NCBI RefSeq assembly: GCF_000003815.2
Contig: NC_049989.1
Location: forward strand, 20,333,127 to 20,397,126
From: Branchiostoma floridae
Lineage: Eukaryota > Chordata > Leptocardii > Amphioxiformes > Branchiostomatidae
Length of the DNA: 64,000 nt
Direction: 5' to 3'
The notes beneath the pieces were generated by a model. It was not told the DNA's origin, searched no databases, and saw nothing but the letters and a program-made list of their open reading frames with translations. Position numbers and translations under genes: made by a program. Below, one piece after another: positions 52,705-64,000 of the stretch. How positions within the stretch are numbered: position 1 is the stretch's first letter; each line of letters opens with the position of its first letter.

Positions 52705-55140
52705 TACGTTGTGCTACATCTGCAAGTATTCTAAGCCTAATAGTGAAATTAACCATTTTGCTTCTAGCATTCTTCCACAGTCACCCCGACCAATAGAATC
52801 TGGACATCCTCACGTCACGTTGAATTCCCACCTTGAAGACTGCTTTAATTCAAGCTTGAGGCAGTCCGTCGGTGCTGACGATGATTTCACGCTGCTAGCT
52901 GCCCACATGAGTTCTACTGTTGCTGATCAGACCAGTTTTTCATGAAGAATTAAGCCACCTACAAGTGGTGAGGCTGTGCTGTTGTTTGGCCGGAAGAGGC
53001 GGCTAAGCATCTGTCCTTCCTTCCGTCGTGTAAGTCTGTAACGCTAGTTCACCTTTATCTGTTGAGTTACCTATATCCATTGTTTTTAAAAACAGGGTAT
53101 TTGGGGATATCACGTCGACGGACGTTAGATTCAAATTGCAATATTTTCAGGATATTGCCGTTTAAAACAATCACCTGTCGACTTGATGTGCCTACGTACC
53201 CTGCATTTAAAAGCAACGGATATAGGTTACCCAACGAATAAAGGTGAATTAGTGTTACATGAATTCCTGAGGAATGGGTGCATTCCTCTGGGTAGGAAAG
53301 CAGACATTCCTTGCCTTTCCTTTTGGAAGCATACAATTTTTACTTGTAAGCATTCATCCCTTAGGTAAATTTCTCGTCTAGCTGGCCTGGGTATTTCTCC
53401 TTGGCAAGTAGAATCGGCCGTCACATATCCCAAATTCTGTGTAATCACTACCCTTGATTTTATCATAATATCAGGGTGTTCAGCTTCTGAACTGAGCATG
53501 AAGCGTTGTCGGGACACCCATGCATGCAGACCCTTTTGACCAAAGCAGCGATCTCAAATTTCTTCAACTGAGCAAAGTGCCATTTTCTTACTTGGAGCGC
53601 CAGGAATGGCATCCAACAATAAACTTTAGCAGTCGGGTAACTAAAGGTTTCTCCAGCATGAGGGAATGCTCTGCTGCTGCAAAGTAACTTCAATATGAAG
53701 CCAAAAATTGTGTCTTCTATAAATGTAATAGTGCTTTGAACCAGCAGAGCCATGGGCAGCAGCTGCATTGTAACTAGAATGCTCTTCCCTCTCATCATTA
53801 GATACAATACAACACTGGGAAATGGGGGCATCTGTTGGAACATTTTATTCATTGCAGTTATTTATAATAACTTACAGTCTTACATGTATTGCATGCACTT
53901 CAGATTGGCACAAAATATCACAACAGAAATGAAGTGGGTTCTCTGTTACACTCACTCCATGAAGATTGAATATCTTGGCTATTAAGAACAAGTTAAATTT
54001 GTACAATTTTGGTCCATTCATGATTGAGTTCTATATTTATTTAAAAGTGTACTGAAATATGTATGTACAAAATAATCTGATTACCACACTACTAGCTTGA
54101 TCATTGTGAAACTGGAATAAACATATTTTACATGCTTGCAACTAAGCATCAAGTAAAATAATCATAGACTTAAGTTTAATTAATGAAATTAGAGCAATGC
54201 AATGTTTGTTTTCCTTGCATTATGTCCTTCATTCTATTTATTGTAATTTTTTATTACCATTGAACTTCAGGATAAATGCCATGTATGTAACACAGGTGTC
54301 AACAATCATCATCATCATTAGTCTCAGACTAAATCGTGCTCCTAGCGGTCCACCCAACAGTTCCCACCAGCAAGAGATTGTGTATGCACAGGCTATCATC
54401 ATTATGATCATCTTTGCCTCATTTCTATTGTGAACTACTTGCAAAAAATGTCAACAACAAGTGACATTGGTATTTGAAATCATTGCTATTAAAATGTGCC
54501 ATTCACACCAGGTTAAAAGCTAAAAGATACAGTGCTGAGAAGCCTAGCTTGACCTCTGACCAAGTTCTACTGTCACTAACCCCTGATCTTTCACCTGTCA
54601 CCTCCCTATACTTCTCCCTAAAGTGGTTTTCTAACTGTAGGAGTTTCTGTAGAACTGCTCGGCTCTCAGCACCTGTCAATGTCCCATTTCTCCTTGTCCA
54701 CATACTAGTAGGCTGTCGTCCACCTTACACCTGCTGGTGTACTTGCTCAGGGGGTCCAGACTTGAGGGCACCTGTCGGGACAGTCACACCTGTAACAAAC
54801 TCACCTGTTAGCACACCTGTATCAAAGTATTACGGCAATTGAATAAAGAACATTGTAGACTTGTAATACATGTTAACACCTAAAACTTAGCACCAAACAC
54901 TACATTCTTTGAGAATGGAGAAAGCTGTGTCAGTAAGGAACTTTATTTGTCTAGAGATATAATCAGCCCTGCTTAATTCCAGAATATGTATGAGCATTGT
55001 TGTATTAAGTAATTATCATAGATAACAAAATTAGTTCTATATCAACATCTGTAGCATGTTGGCATCACTTTATAATTACTTTACAAAGAAAGTACTAGTA
55101 AGCGGACCTGAGACAATGAACGGGTCCGCATGTTGCCCAC
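52705..55140. other. Intergenic stretch, no gene seen
   Basis: Between the NCoR promoter and the NACHT-LRR gene end. A cluster of seven CACCTG(T/C) strings lies at 54592-54820, without a convincing exon. Open frames at 52697-52945 and 54503-54703 have no family match I recognise. Confidence 0.5.
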
Positions 55141-55210
55141 CTAGGTGCGGCACAGCTCCAGGCAGCTGGCTGTGGTGTCTGCTCCCTTAGGAACCAGTTC
55201 CTCAGAGTAG
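55141..55210 (-). CDS. NACHT-LRR gene, last coding exon
   Basis: Acceptor CCATACACAG, then 1 nt plus YSEELVPKGADTTASCLELC and a TAG stop at 55141-55143. The phase fits the 2-nt overhang of the main exon. Supported by phase, frame and acceptor only. Confidence 0.6.
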
Positions 55211-58200
55211 CTGTGTATGGTAAAAGGAGGAAAGTTGCTCTCATCAAATTCCAAATGCTTTCATTATAGCATTAACTGCAGAATGTGGTTCAACTGATAA
55301 ACTAGAAATTCTGGTGCCAAGTAGGTTAGTGTATACATTCAATATTGCTACATTGGAACAAAATTGACATAACACAGAGTGTGGTTTACCAAATAATAGA
55401 TTTTTGTTCTTTTGCATCTTCTTTTGTGACCTTAGAATTAATGTTGGCATTCTACCTCATAAGTATCTGCTTTCCGACATTTTTTTTTTGCAATCTACAG
55501 CATATACAACTGCTTTGTACAATTTACAGTACACTTTTTGGGAGGACAAAAGCGGGAAACAAGGGAATCCAGAACGAGACCTTCAATCCGTTCTTTAAGG
55601 AAGGGCAAAAATCGGCTTCAGGAGGTAGATGTGAAGTTCAATAAGTAAAAGGTGGGAAATGGCAGTTGACCTGGACAACTGCTTCAGCTAATAGCTTGGT
55701 CTTCCAAGAAACATCTGCAAAGCAGCTTTGCACCCAGACATACAATGTAGTGCTTTGGTCATCAACTCAGAGAACAGTCGTACCAGTAATAACTATCTCG
55801 TGGGAAGAGCAATTATTATTCAAGCAGCATTTGAAAGGGAGAAGCTGAAGCACCAAGATTTAGTCCAACAGTGCTCAGAAAAAGAATGGAGAGCGTTACT
55901 GTATCCAGTTGAAGTGAGATGTAGGGGCTTTTTGGGAACGTCCCTCATATTTCTATGCAGAAATCTCTCCATTTGCAACTAACAGCTAGTGAAAATGATG
56001 TCAAAAGAAGTGGAGAGATACAGCTTCGGGCTGTGAGTGAAGAGAAAGGATGCACAGTGGGAAACCAAAGAGTACTCTGGAGGGAGTTACAGAGAAGCAA
56101 AGCGGAGACGTCCGCCCTGCTGTCCCCCCACCTAGAGGCTGCCTAAGATTATGGAAGGAAATGACCCATGAGAGGTGGTCCTGACTGATGATTTCTGCAA
56201 CCTTAAAAGCTGGAAAGTGCAACAGGCAGCAAGCCTACTACAAGTACTAGGCAGGTGAGACTCCGGCTGTATATGTTCTAATTTCATAATAAAGAATTCA
56301 ATACTGGAGTAGAGTACAGTATATGCCTGTAACCAGTATAAGTACTATAACTCACATCAGACTCTCCAGTGTTGGGTGTTCCTCAGCAGCCTGCACCACA
56401 GCCTGGAACCCTGCAGGCTCTATGTAGATGTACTTCAGGTCAAGCCACTCCAGGGCAGGGAGTCTGGGTAGAGCCTCGGCCAGAGCCATGGCAGCGGTGT
56501 CAGACAGGTGCTTCGGTGTGCCCCAGCCGAAACTAGACATATCAAGCTCGATCAGTGCTGGCAGTGCGCTGATGAGTTGTGTTAAGCTACCGAGTCCGAC
56601 TTCTGTTACTTTCCAATTCCTCCCTATGTGCAGCACCTGTAGTGTTGTGTTATAGTGAGGGGCTGTGGTCAGACTCTTGTCACCAGCTGCAGGTGGGTTT
56701 AGTTCCATGTCCAAACTGCTGGGCTGGCAGAGTGTTTGCACCAGTGAGACAATCCCCGAGTCTTCTATGTGATTCCTTCTCACATCCAACACCTGTAATT
56801 GCACCAGGTGAGGTAGAGCTTTGATGAGGGATGATATTCCCCTGTCACTGATACCTATCTCACTGAGAAGCAACACCTTCATGGCTGTGAGGTGGTGGAG
56901 GATAGCAGCCAGGCATTCCAGCCCAGGGTCTCCTATATCATTCTTACTAACGTCCAGTACAATAAGTCTGGGTAACTTGCACAGAGCAGGGCCCAGTGCA
57001 CGCATGCCTGTGGGGCTGATGCCGATCTTCTCCAGCAACAACACCTTAATAGCAGTGAAGATGGGAAGGACAGCAGTGAGTGATTCCAGCCCAGTGTCAC
57101 CGATCTGATTCTCACTTATATCCAATTCTTTCAGTCCTACTAGGTGTTGTATGTAGGCAGCCAGGGATGACATGCCCACAGCTGTCATGTTGACTCTCCC
57201 AAGATGGACTACAGCCAGGTGTGGGACGCCGGACAGTGGCTCTTGCAGGACTTCCATCCCAGCATCACCAAGGGCAGGGTTGTCAGTAAGATCCAGCTCC
57301 TCTAACAGAGACATGTGGCTGAACCCCTTCACAAGTGGCTGGAGTGATGATGGTGTTAGGTCTGTGTGTGACAGATCCATTGCCCTCAGACCAGGAACAT
57401 TCTTCAGAACTAAAACCAGCCTGGCTGTCTTATCCGAAATGTCAAACTGTCCTGATAGTCCCAAGTCCAATTGAAGTCCAGGGCGTGAACTTGTAAAACA
57501 CTGCTGTAGGTACTGAACTGTGTCTCTGCTGTCAGCATCTCCATGGATTGTAAGTATGAGCCTGTCTGGCAGCTTTGCTGAATGAAGATTCTGTATGTAA
57601 TACTTCAGACCTGTGGCTTCTCTACTGTTAATGGAGCTGTCCAGCATGACAATAGGCAGGGCTTGACAGATGTGCTGTAGCACTTCTGGTTCTCGTCTCT
57701 CACTAAGGATGGTCAGGCACAATGCTGCAAACGTTTCATAGGTTTCACAGGATTTTTGCAAGTCTCGATCGATTGGCACATTTGAACTTTCAAATTGTTC
57801 TGGTCTCAAGTTTGTGAACTCTCTTTTGCTGAGCTTACTCAGTTCCTCCATCACAGCTTGTGCTGCCCGTGAGTCACAGCCACAGGTGAAAAGGAGCAGG
57901 TAACCAAGTTCCAGTGCCTTGCTAATGGAGGTGAGCTGCAGCAGCTCTACAATGTCTTGGTTCACCACAGCATGAGCAACATATTGTCCGGCCAAAAACT
58001 CTTGGATGGTTTTGTGTGAAAAGTTTAACAGTTTCATAGGATGCAGTTTAGATGAAGAAACCTCTAAGGAAACCACACCAAGCTTTAACAACAGCTTCCA
58101 ATTCACATTTTCTTTCTCTACTTGTGCAAGGTCAAGCAAGCTCTCATTCCTCAGCAGTGCCTCTAGCGCAAGCTTACCAAGCTGCAGTAATGACTCATCA

Positions 58201-59718
58201 ACCTCTGTAGGCAGCCCTTCTGTTGGCATGTCCACTCCTTCCCGCTTACAGTATCTTCTAACCAGACATGTCAGCAGGTTGTCGTACAGCCCCGTCATTG
58301 TTCCAGTAAACACCTCTTGGTCCTCCTCCCACAACACACAGAGGAACATCAGGAACATTGGGATCTGGATTAGATTATCTAGAAAACTCTCCTCCTCCTC
58401 CTCCTCCTCTTGACTGCCAAAAGATGAATCATAACTATGTCCATAATTGTCATCGTAGTCATCATCATCATCATCATCACTAGTGAAGTACTGCTTGATG
58501 ATCTCCTCTGCCAGCTCAGGATTTCCTGTGATGCAGAAATATTTCCTGACGAAATTAAACGCATGTTCATGTGAGAAGCCCAAAATGTGCACATGACAGT
58601 CTGACCGGGTGTGCTGCTGCACTCCTGCTGAGGGTCGGGAGGTGATCACAATCGTGCTGTTGGGGTACAACTTGCCAGACAGCAGTTTGGGAATGGCCTG
58701 CCTGGCTGCCCTGGCCTCAGGCCGCAGCTCATCATACCCATCTAGGAGGAAGAGCACACGAGACTCGTTCTTCTGTAGAATTTTTCTGATGGATTGTACA
58801 TCAATACCTTCAGCTGTTTCAGGAACACACTGGTCCCACACCATCTCCTCTATAGTCTCTCCCTCTCTCACCTCCCGGAGTCGGACCAATAGGACCAAGT
58901 CATGTTGTCTTCCCAGCTCTGTTTTCTGTGAGACAGCATCTAGGGCTTCTTTGGACAGAAATGTTGTCTTCCCCCCTCCGGCTTCACCCTCAATCAGAAT
59001 GCACCTTGGAGTTTTGGACAGTCCTGTGACATCTGGGTTGAACAAGTCATCTAATGACTTCAGTTCTTTTCTTTCTTTTCCCGTTAGTGTCTGTACTAAC
59101 TCTAACTTGGTGAAGACGTCACTGAGGGTAAGTGTGAAGTTGTCATTCCAGATCAGAGGCTTAAAATGAGACAATTTCAACTCATAGTAGGTCTTCACAG
59201 ACTTCTGCAACAAATCTGGAATAAAAAAAGGACACTGTTGTAAGATGTACCCAAGCGAACCTTGATCTCAGGTTGGAACTATAGGTGAAGATGAGGAGCA
59301 CTAGTTCCTGGAAAGTTGGAACTAGTTCCTACCTAAAGCCAAGCCTTTTGGCCCTGCCTGAGAGCTTTTTGTGTTTGTTTTAGAGGAACTACACTTGATG
59401 TAGGGCCTCATCGCACAGCAGCCAGTATCAAGCCAATGTAGTTCCACGTAATCAATCACTCCAGGAGCAGAGCCTGGCTGGAGAGAAGCCTTCTAGCCTT
59501 ATCTGTGGGGCTAATTATGTGTGACATATCAATTAGCCATGCACTAAGTGGGTGCCTGACTGTACTTTCACAGCCCCCCTTTGACTTAAATAACAGGATA
59601 CCAAAGTAAAGGCTAATTCGAAATGTGTTTTGAGAATGAAAAAAAATTCTATACAGCTGTTATGCAAGTTCTAAATATGTTACCTGTTTTCCTTACCAGG
59701 GATGAGGGGGATAAGCAT
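55141..59718 (-). CDS. NACHT-LRR (NLR-type) protein, three coding exons
   Basis: Exons 59697-59718, 56356-59215 and 55141-55210 join in phase to 983 residues. NACHT: Walker A GEAGGGKTT (84-92), Walker B LFLLDGYDE (162-170), ITSRPS (198-203), then a helical region with FSHKTIQEFLAGQYVA. About nine or ten ribonuclease-inhibitor-type LRRs (LxxLDLSxNxIxDxGL) fill about 600-960. NLRs are STAND ATPases that oligomerise when the LRRs sense ligand or damage; this one is probably cytosolic. In this model the N-terminus is only about eight residues ahead of the NACHT-linked helix, so no death-fold or CARD signalling domain is seen; another first exon may exist outside or in the unassigned region to 64 kb. 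A 32-residue Asp/Glu/Tyr-rich insert (253-284) is unusual. Confidence 0.85.
55540..56155 (+). pseudogene. Decayed retroelement-type coding remnant
   Basis: With frameshifts the plus strand reads WEEQ, AAFEREKLKHQDLVQQ and YPVEVRCRGFLGTSLI, alike to a segment found downstream of reverse transcriptase in some amphioxus and cnidarian retroelements, as I recall. Lies in the last intron of the NACHT-LRR gene. Tentative. Confidence 0.3.
56356..59215 (-). CDS. NACHT-LRR gene, main exon
   Basis: A 2860-nt exon, open throughout, with acceptor TTATTCCAG at 59216. The apparent start of the open frame is a TTG, so an upstream exon is needed. Donor CTGAT|GTGAGT at 56354-56355; without splicing, the frame stops at 56352-56354 within the same string. 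Confidence 0.9.
59697..59718 (-). CDS. NACHT-LRR gene, candidate first coding exon
   Basis: Encodes MLIPLIP plus one base, ending at donor CCTG|GTAAGG; the leftover G joins AT of the next exon to make Asp. An in-frame stop lies two codons upstream, so the ATG would be the true start. Very short; a longer alternative N-terminus cannot be excluded. Confidence 0.4.
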
Positions 59719-60419
59719 CTGTCACTAGTTTACAATAACTGAGTTGTTCAGCACAGAAGGTTACCATCTTGGACCAACATACTGCCAGGTCCCCTGTGGG
59801 ACCACATGCATGGGTAACAGGCCTTTGCTTACCCAATACTACAAAATGTGGCTGAGTATGTGGGAGTACTACCAGTAGTTAATTCCCTATCAAGGTACAG
59901 AAATAACAACCACATTAGTGTATTCTAAATCTATTAGCATCATATATTCTTACCTCTAATTGGTTCACATGAGATTGAACCTGCAATTTGAAGCTGTTTT
60001 ATCAAGTGACCACGCAAATACCCAGTCAGCCCAAGTCTTGGACCATGATTAGAAAGTGTATCATTTAAGATATTTACAAACATGTAAACATAAAGTGCAC
60101 CATGGGGAGTTTCCATTCACTGAATTTGAGACTCTTTTTCACAAGCTCGGAAGAGAATCGCTGTCTATGTAAACGAGGACAAGAACACGAGAATAGGGTA
60201 GTGGCCACTGTCAAGCAAAGTGGCTGGCATTTGTTGTCTTCTCGGATGAAATAACAAAGCATTGAACGAGACTGGTTGACGCACGTGTATCAACAATGAT
60301 AAGATAACAACCATAAGAATCTGAGATTCTGGGTATAGTAGAATATTACTGCTGTGAGTAAGGTTGAGATCAAAGGAATTCTTTTTCCATCATTTGATGA
60401 CTGAACTTAGAAGCACTTA

Positions 60420-60935
60420 TCTTCCAGGATACAGATGACACAGAGCTGGTCCTGGGGGATAAGGCTTCAAAAAATTTAGACGTAGTTGAATATATAGTTT
60501 TCTATCTTTTCCGATTTGAATAAAGAGAAGACAGAAGCCATGTGGCTAGGCCCTTGGGTGGGTAGTTCTGAAACGATAGGCGGATTGAAATGGACCTTTA
60601 GGGTACAATGTGTAGGTGTATATTTTCATCCACAAGCTCTGCTTCCAAAATAGTTGACAATTGGAATGACAAATTTTGTAAAATGAAAAAGATATTGTCA
60701 ACTTGGTCATCTAGATACCTAAGTATCCTGGGCAAAATAATGGTTCTCAAAAGTATAGTCCTTTATATCTCAGCTTTCTTACATGTTGGGAGCATTAGTA
60801 ACCCCAGACACATTTCTCAATAAGGTCAATTCTTTGTTTTCTAAATCTTTATGGGGAAAAAAGACAGCGTTAAACAGAATGTCATTATTCAGGATTATGC
60901 GGCAGGTGGTCTAAACATATAAGAATTGTCCATCC
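60420..60935 (+). pseudogene. L1/Tx1-like LINE reverse transcriptase remnant
   Basis: Across stops and shifts: DDTELVLGD (from the YADD box region), NKEKTEAMWLGPW-like, then an open piece 60608-60823 with DNWNDKFCKMKKILSTWSSR and YLSILGKIMVLKS, then QDYAAGGLNI. This order is the palm-to-thumb part of L1/Tx1-type LINEs. Confidence 0.6.
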
Positions 60936-61450
60936 TTAGTTTCCAGACAGTTCTAATCAAAATGTAAATCTCCAAACTTCACACTCTAGCTACAAGTACA
61001 ACTCTATGGCTATAATCAAGACAACAAGCTCACCTCAGCCCTAACAATGTGATACTTAATAATGCATAAAAAGTAAAAAAAAAAAACAGTGAAGCTCATT
61101 TCGCCCTACTTTAGTACCTACATTGCATTTCTCAATTTAGAGAAAACTCAAACAACTTATTGCTATATAGTAAAATAGAATCTGAGTTTTTTTGGTTGTT
61201 GTTTTAATAGATATGATAGAGATACCACTTTGCCTGGCCTTCTCTCCCCTGTAATTTGAGCATGCTCAGGAATGCATTTCTTAAGTTGAAATTTCATGGG
61301 TGGCTGCAGCCAAGGTTTCTTGGGGTTTTCAGCTGACCCCAGTGACCCGGCCCTTCTGATTCTCTAGGAGGACCTCTGGTGGGGTCGGGTCAGTGCTATG
61401 AAAGAAAAATAGTTGACTTGGGGAAGAGACAGACAGAATGATTCCAGTGT

Positions 61451-61757
61451 CAGTGCCCGAAATACTTTTTTTCAGCCTGGTTTTCCAAGTGGCAACCTGA
61501 GTTAAAAGCCAGGTTGGGCCATCAACATTTCAGGTTGCCCCACTGTCAAATTCTTACTTTCGTCAAATCAGCTACTTATCCATTATCTTTTCTTCCAGTT
61601 ATATGTAACTATGATATAAAAAAATAAATACAAAAGCTTAGTAGGGGGGGGGAGCAGTGTTCCAACTGCAATATTTCAGGTTGCGCAGTGGGCCAAGTTG
61701 TGCCAAGCAAAATGTGGTTGCATTTTCAAGTGGGCAAGTGGGTATTTCAAGCACTCG
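61451..61757. mobile_element. hAT-like MITE, GGCAACCTG type, decayed copy
   Basis: About 80-85% alike to 27219-27561 through CCAAGTGGCAACCTGAG, TTCAGGTTGCCCCA and CAAGTGGGCAAGTGGGTATT. The right end is mutated and no target duplication remains. Confidence 0.75.
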
Positions 61758-62148
61758 TATATCAAACATGTAACATATTATATCACTTTTCAAGACGTGA
61801 AGCCCAGAATGCTGGTGAGACAGAAAAGGCGGGCTTTCATTTTCAAAAAGAGGCTCAAACACTGAGCATAAGAGAGACTGAGCGAGCACCCCCACCCCCA
61901 TCCCCACGCACATACATTTACTAACACACACCATGGCATGGCTTACAAACACCAAACAGAACAAGAAATCACCATCCACATACAGCCAAGAAAAAATGGT
62001 TTGAGCAAGATGGGGTACACATCAGATCTACAGATCCCACTCCCCAGTCTGCAACACCTCATGAAAATGACAACACTGGTCTCTGAAGATCTTCAGGTTC
62101 AAGTGCCATTATAGGAAATGGAAAAAGGTTCATAAAATGGAGAAATGA

Positions 62149-62673
62149 CAGGGCTTGAAATTCATTTTTGGGATTAGGTGCTCTTGTGCACCCAACCTAA
62201 AACAAAAAATGTTGGGGTGCACCACATAAAGTTAAGCTGTAGAATGTCAGAAAAACCTACTTGTACTTCATTCTGTTCATGTAATTTTTTATACCCATAC
62301 TTAGTTTTACCCATACTTATTTTTTGATTAGTAAGAAAACTAGATAGAAATACTTCACAAAATGTCAATGTAATATCATTAGAAAATTTAAATTATAATA
62401 CAATTTCTGCATGTTGTATACAAAATGGTAAGATATATATATTACAAAAGAAATTGTGGAGTTTTGCAGCATTGATAATTTCAATGAAACCAAATGCTTT
62501 AAATTCTTTTAACAAGCAAGTACTATGGCAACATTTATTTTCTTTCCAACATTGTAGATGTCAAGAATTGGTGTATATGTCACAGGAGAGATGTCGATCC
62601 AGTAGAATCGTCGATTCTCCTTCCAAATTCGGGTACACCAATGGTGCACATGCACCCAGTATTTCCTGCACTG
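62149..62673. mobile_element. hAT-like MITE, GGGTGCACC type, longer copy
   Basis: Left end CAGGGCTTGAAATTCATTTT matches 45666; the right end is decayed (GTATTTCCTGCACTG). Flanks AATGA and AAGGA match at 4 of 5. About 200 bp longer than the copy at 45666. Confidence 0.65.
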
Positions 62674-63111
62674 AAGGATACATATCACAGTGTCTTCCAG
62701 CTTATCATCTGTTCTGAGATGGCCAACTGAAAACCTGGGTAGGGTGCAGATCAATTATCCATGGTTTGGCTGGCCAAGGGTCACCACAGAGAGTGGTACA
62801 AAACAATCTTGCAGGGTGTATCTACCCCCCCCCCCCCCCTTACCAAATTACGAACCCCGAATTGCGACTTTCGGCAGCTTTCGCGTCTTTTCTGCAACAT
62901 TTCTAAATGTGCCAAAAGCCAGTAGCTGCCACCTGCTAGGCCATGGCTGCGACGTATCACCGGGGTCCCGATTCCTACAGATATGAGTTGCACCGCCGGC
63001 CGGAAACTGCGTCTTTTCAGTTACAGTTACACACGGTCGGTGTCAGATTCTGCCATATTCGGTGGCCCTTTCCCTGTCATGAGACCCTTAACTTTCTCTT
63101 TACACTGTGGC

Positions 63112-63152
63112 TGAGACGTCTTGGCTGAGACGGTCTTGGCCAAGACGTCTCA
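63112..63152. repeat. 14-bp perfect inverted repeat
   Basis: TGAGACGTCTTGGC and GCCAAGACGTCTCA lie around a 13-base loop that itself repeats TGAGACGGTCTTG. Confidence 0.85.
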
Positions 63153-63334
63153 GAAAAACCTTGTGTAAAGCGTGTGATAGGCTAGGCACGTGCCGTCTCC
63201 AATCTACCGTGGCTTCCTGCTGTGTTTTGTAATTAGCGAGGGGCGGGCGGTCTCTACCACAAAAGTCTTACCAAGGAGCTCCTTGGTTTTACAAAATGTA
63301 CCAGGAAAGTCTGTATCTACGTACGGTACTTGCG

Positions 63335-63440
63335 AGTAAAATGAATGAATGAATTTGAATGAATAAAATGACCTTTATTATACATCTGTGCTCAAACAAG
63401 CTAAGTACAGGTCGTAGCGCTAGAGATAAGGTTTGTTTTG
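63335..63440 (-). mobile_element. Non-LTR retrotransposon 3' tail with GAAT repeats
   Basis: ATGAATGAATGAAT followed by ACCTTTATTATACATC and AACAAGCTAAGTACA; the latter also occurs, diverged, at 29645-29690. It reads as a LINE 3' end on the minus strand. Confidence 0.45.
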
Positions 63441-64000
63441 ACAATTTTGTACATAAGAAAAAGGTATCTTATCATCTTTACATATGCTAATACATTCTAG
63501 TATGTACAAGTTAAACTTCTTCCCGCTTCTTAAAACAGTTATAAACATAAGAACAGATGGAATCAATAATGTATGATTTATCTAATTGCATAAGAAATAT
63601 GAGTTTTTCCGTGGTATTCAAGTATCGGAAATGGGAACACATGTTGTATACTAGTAATAATGTGCCTATTATTTACAGAGGTCGCTGTACTTGCTTGCGT
63701 TCATAAAGATTGTTGTTGTTTAAACAAGCTTAGCGATGATTTGCCTGTGCGTGGTAAACATGCGTGGATCACGGAGTTTATTGTAAACTATAAACTCCTC
63801 CGAGTTTATATACTATAAACGGATCCGAGCATGGCCGTGCAACACGATCGAGGCGGAGATCGACAAGCCTGTACGCTGCGCGATACCATGCAAAGATCGA
63901 GTAGTTTATCTATGTAAACTACAGACTCTTTGCGTAGCCGTGAAACACGAAACCAGCTCTGCAAGCCGCCGCCAGCTACGCGACTCGCGCGCCAACGACT

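Larger units (their letters stand above)
59719..64000. other. Right flank, repeats only
   Basis: Apart from the elements listed separately I see no supported gene. CpG density rises at about 62840-63010 and after 63720, which could mark a promoter or an exon continuing off the right edge, but no splice-supported frame is visible. A C-run lies at 62826-62840. Confidence 0.4.

Noticed and set aside
54503-54703. Minus-strand frame as a further NACHT-LRR exon
   Set aside because: The exon at 55141-55210 already supplies an in-phase stop, and joining to this segment by nearby ACAG|GTG sites gives stops or wrong phase.
58006-58413. 135-codon plus-strand Ser-rich frame
   Set aside because: Shadow of the NACHT-LRR main exon.
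62943-63128. Plus-strand 61-codon frame starting MAATYHRG in CpG-rich sequence
   Set aside because: No donor in frame, no family resemblance and no downstream exon; kept only as a possible promoter region.

Overview
The window looks like genomic DNA of a lancelet (Branchiostoma). Genes are intron-rich and animal-like, one nuclear receptor corepressor stands where vertebrates have NCOR1 and NCOR2, and there is a NACHT-LRR gene of the kind expanded in amphioxus. Introns are full of short DNA transposons, SINEs and Penelope-like elements, and exon-intron borders are repeatedly duplicated. The species is an inference; no identity search could be run.

Layout, all three genes on the minus strand. 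(1) 1-7706: 5' end of a gamma-glutamyltransferase-like type II membrane protein. A cytoplasmic-tail exon at 7585-7706 splices in phase over a 7.3-kb intron to an exon at 1-235 carrying the membrane anchor; the catalytic part lies off the left edge. (2) 12811-52169: a complete NCoR/SMRT corepressor gene. I join 31 coding exons whose phases all agree; they sum to 7476 nt, or 2491 residues, close to human NCOR2. In order the protein has N-terminal motifs, the TBL1/GPS2-binding coiled coil, the HDAC3-activating region with SANT1, a ten-cysteine segment, SANT2, nine GSITxGTP-type repeats and three C-terminal CoRNR boxes. (3) 55141-59718: a NACHT-LRR gene of three coding exons.

The corepressor is expected to tether HDAC3/TBL1 complexes to unliganded nuclear receptors in the nucleus. 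The other two genes are not functionally linked to it.

The most striking feature is recurrent copying of exon edges into the neighbouring intron at ten of the 31 corepressor exons. Some are single copies and some are arrays of about twelve. One array creates in-frame alternative acceptors that would add 40 or 80 residues, and another event left a 63-nt phase-matched cassette exon. Transposon content is also informative: a Penelope-like inverted pair with a 13-bp target duplication, a Mutator-like foldback element with a 9-bp duplication, hAT-like MITEs with 5- or 8-bp duplications (one with an empty site in the same window), and SINEs with 5S-rRNA or tRNA heads sharing one body. Intergenic stretches (about 8.1-12.8 kb, 52.2-55.1 kb, 59.7-64 kb) hold repeats, a probable corepressor 3' UTR and no gene I can support.
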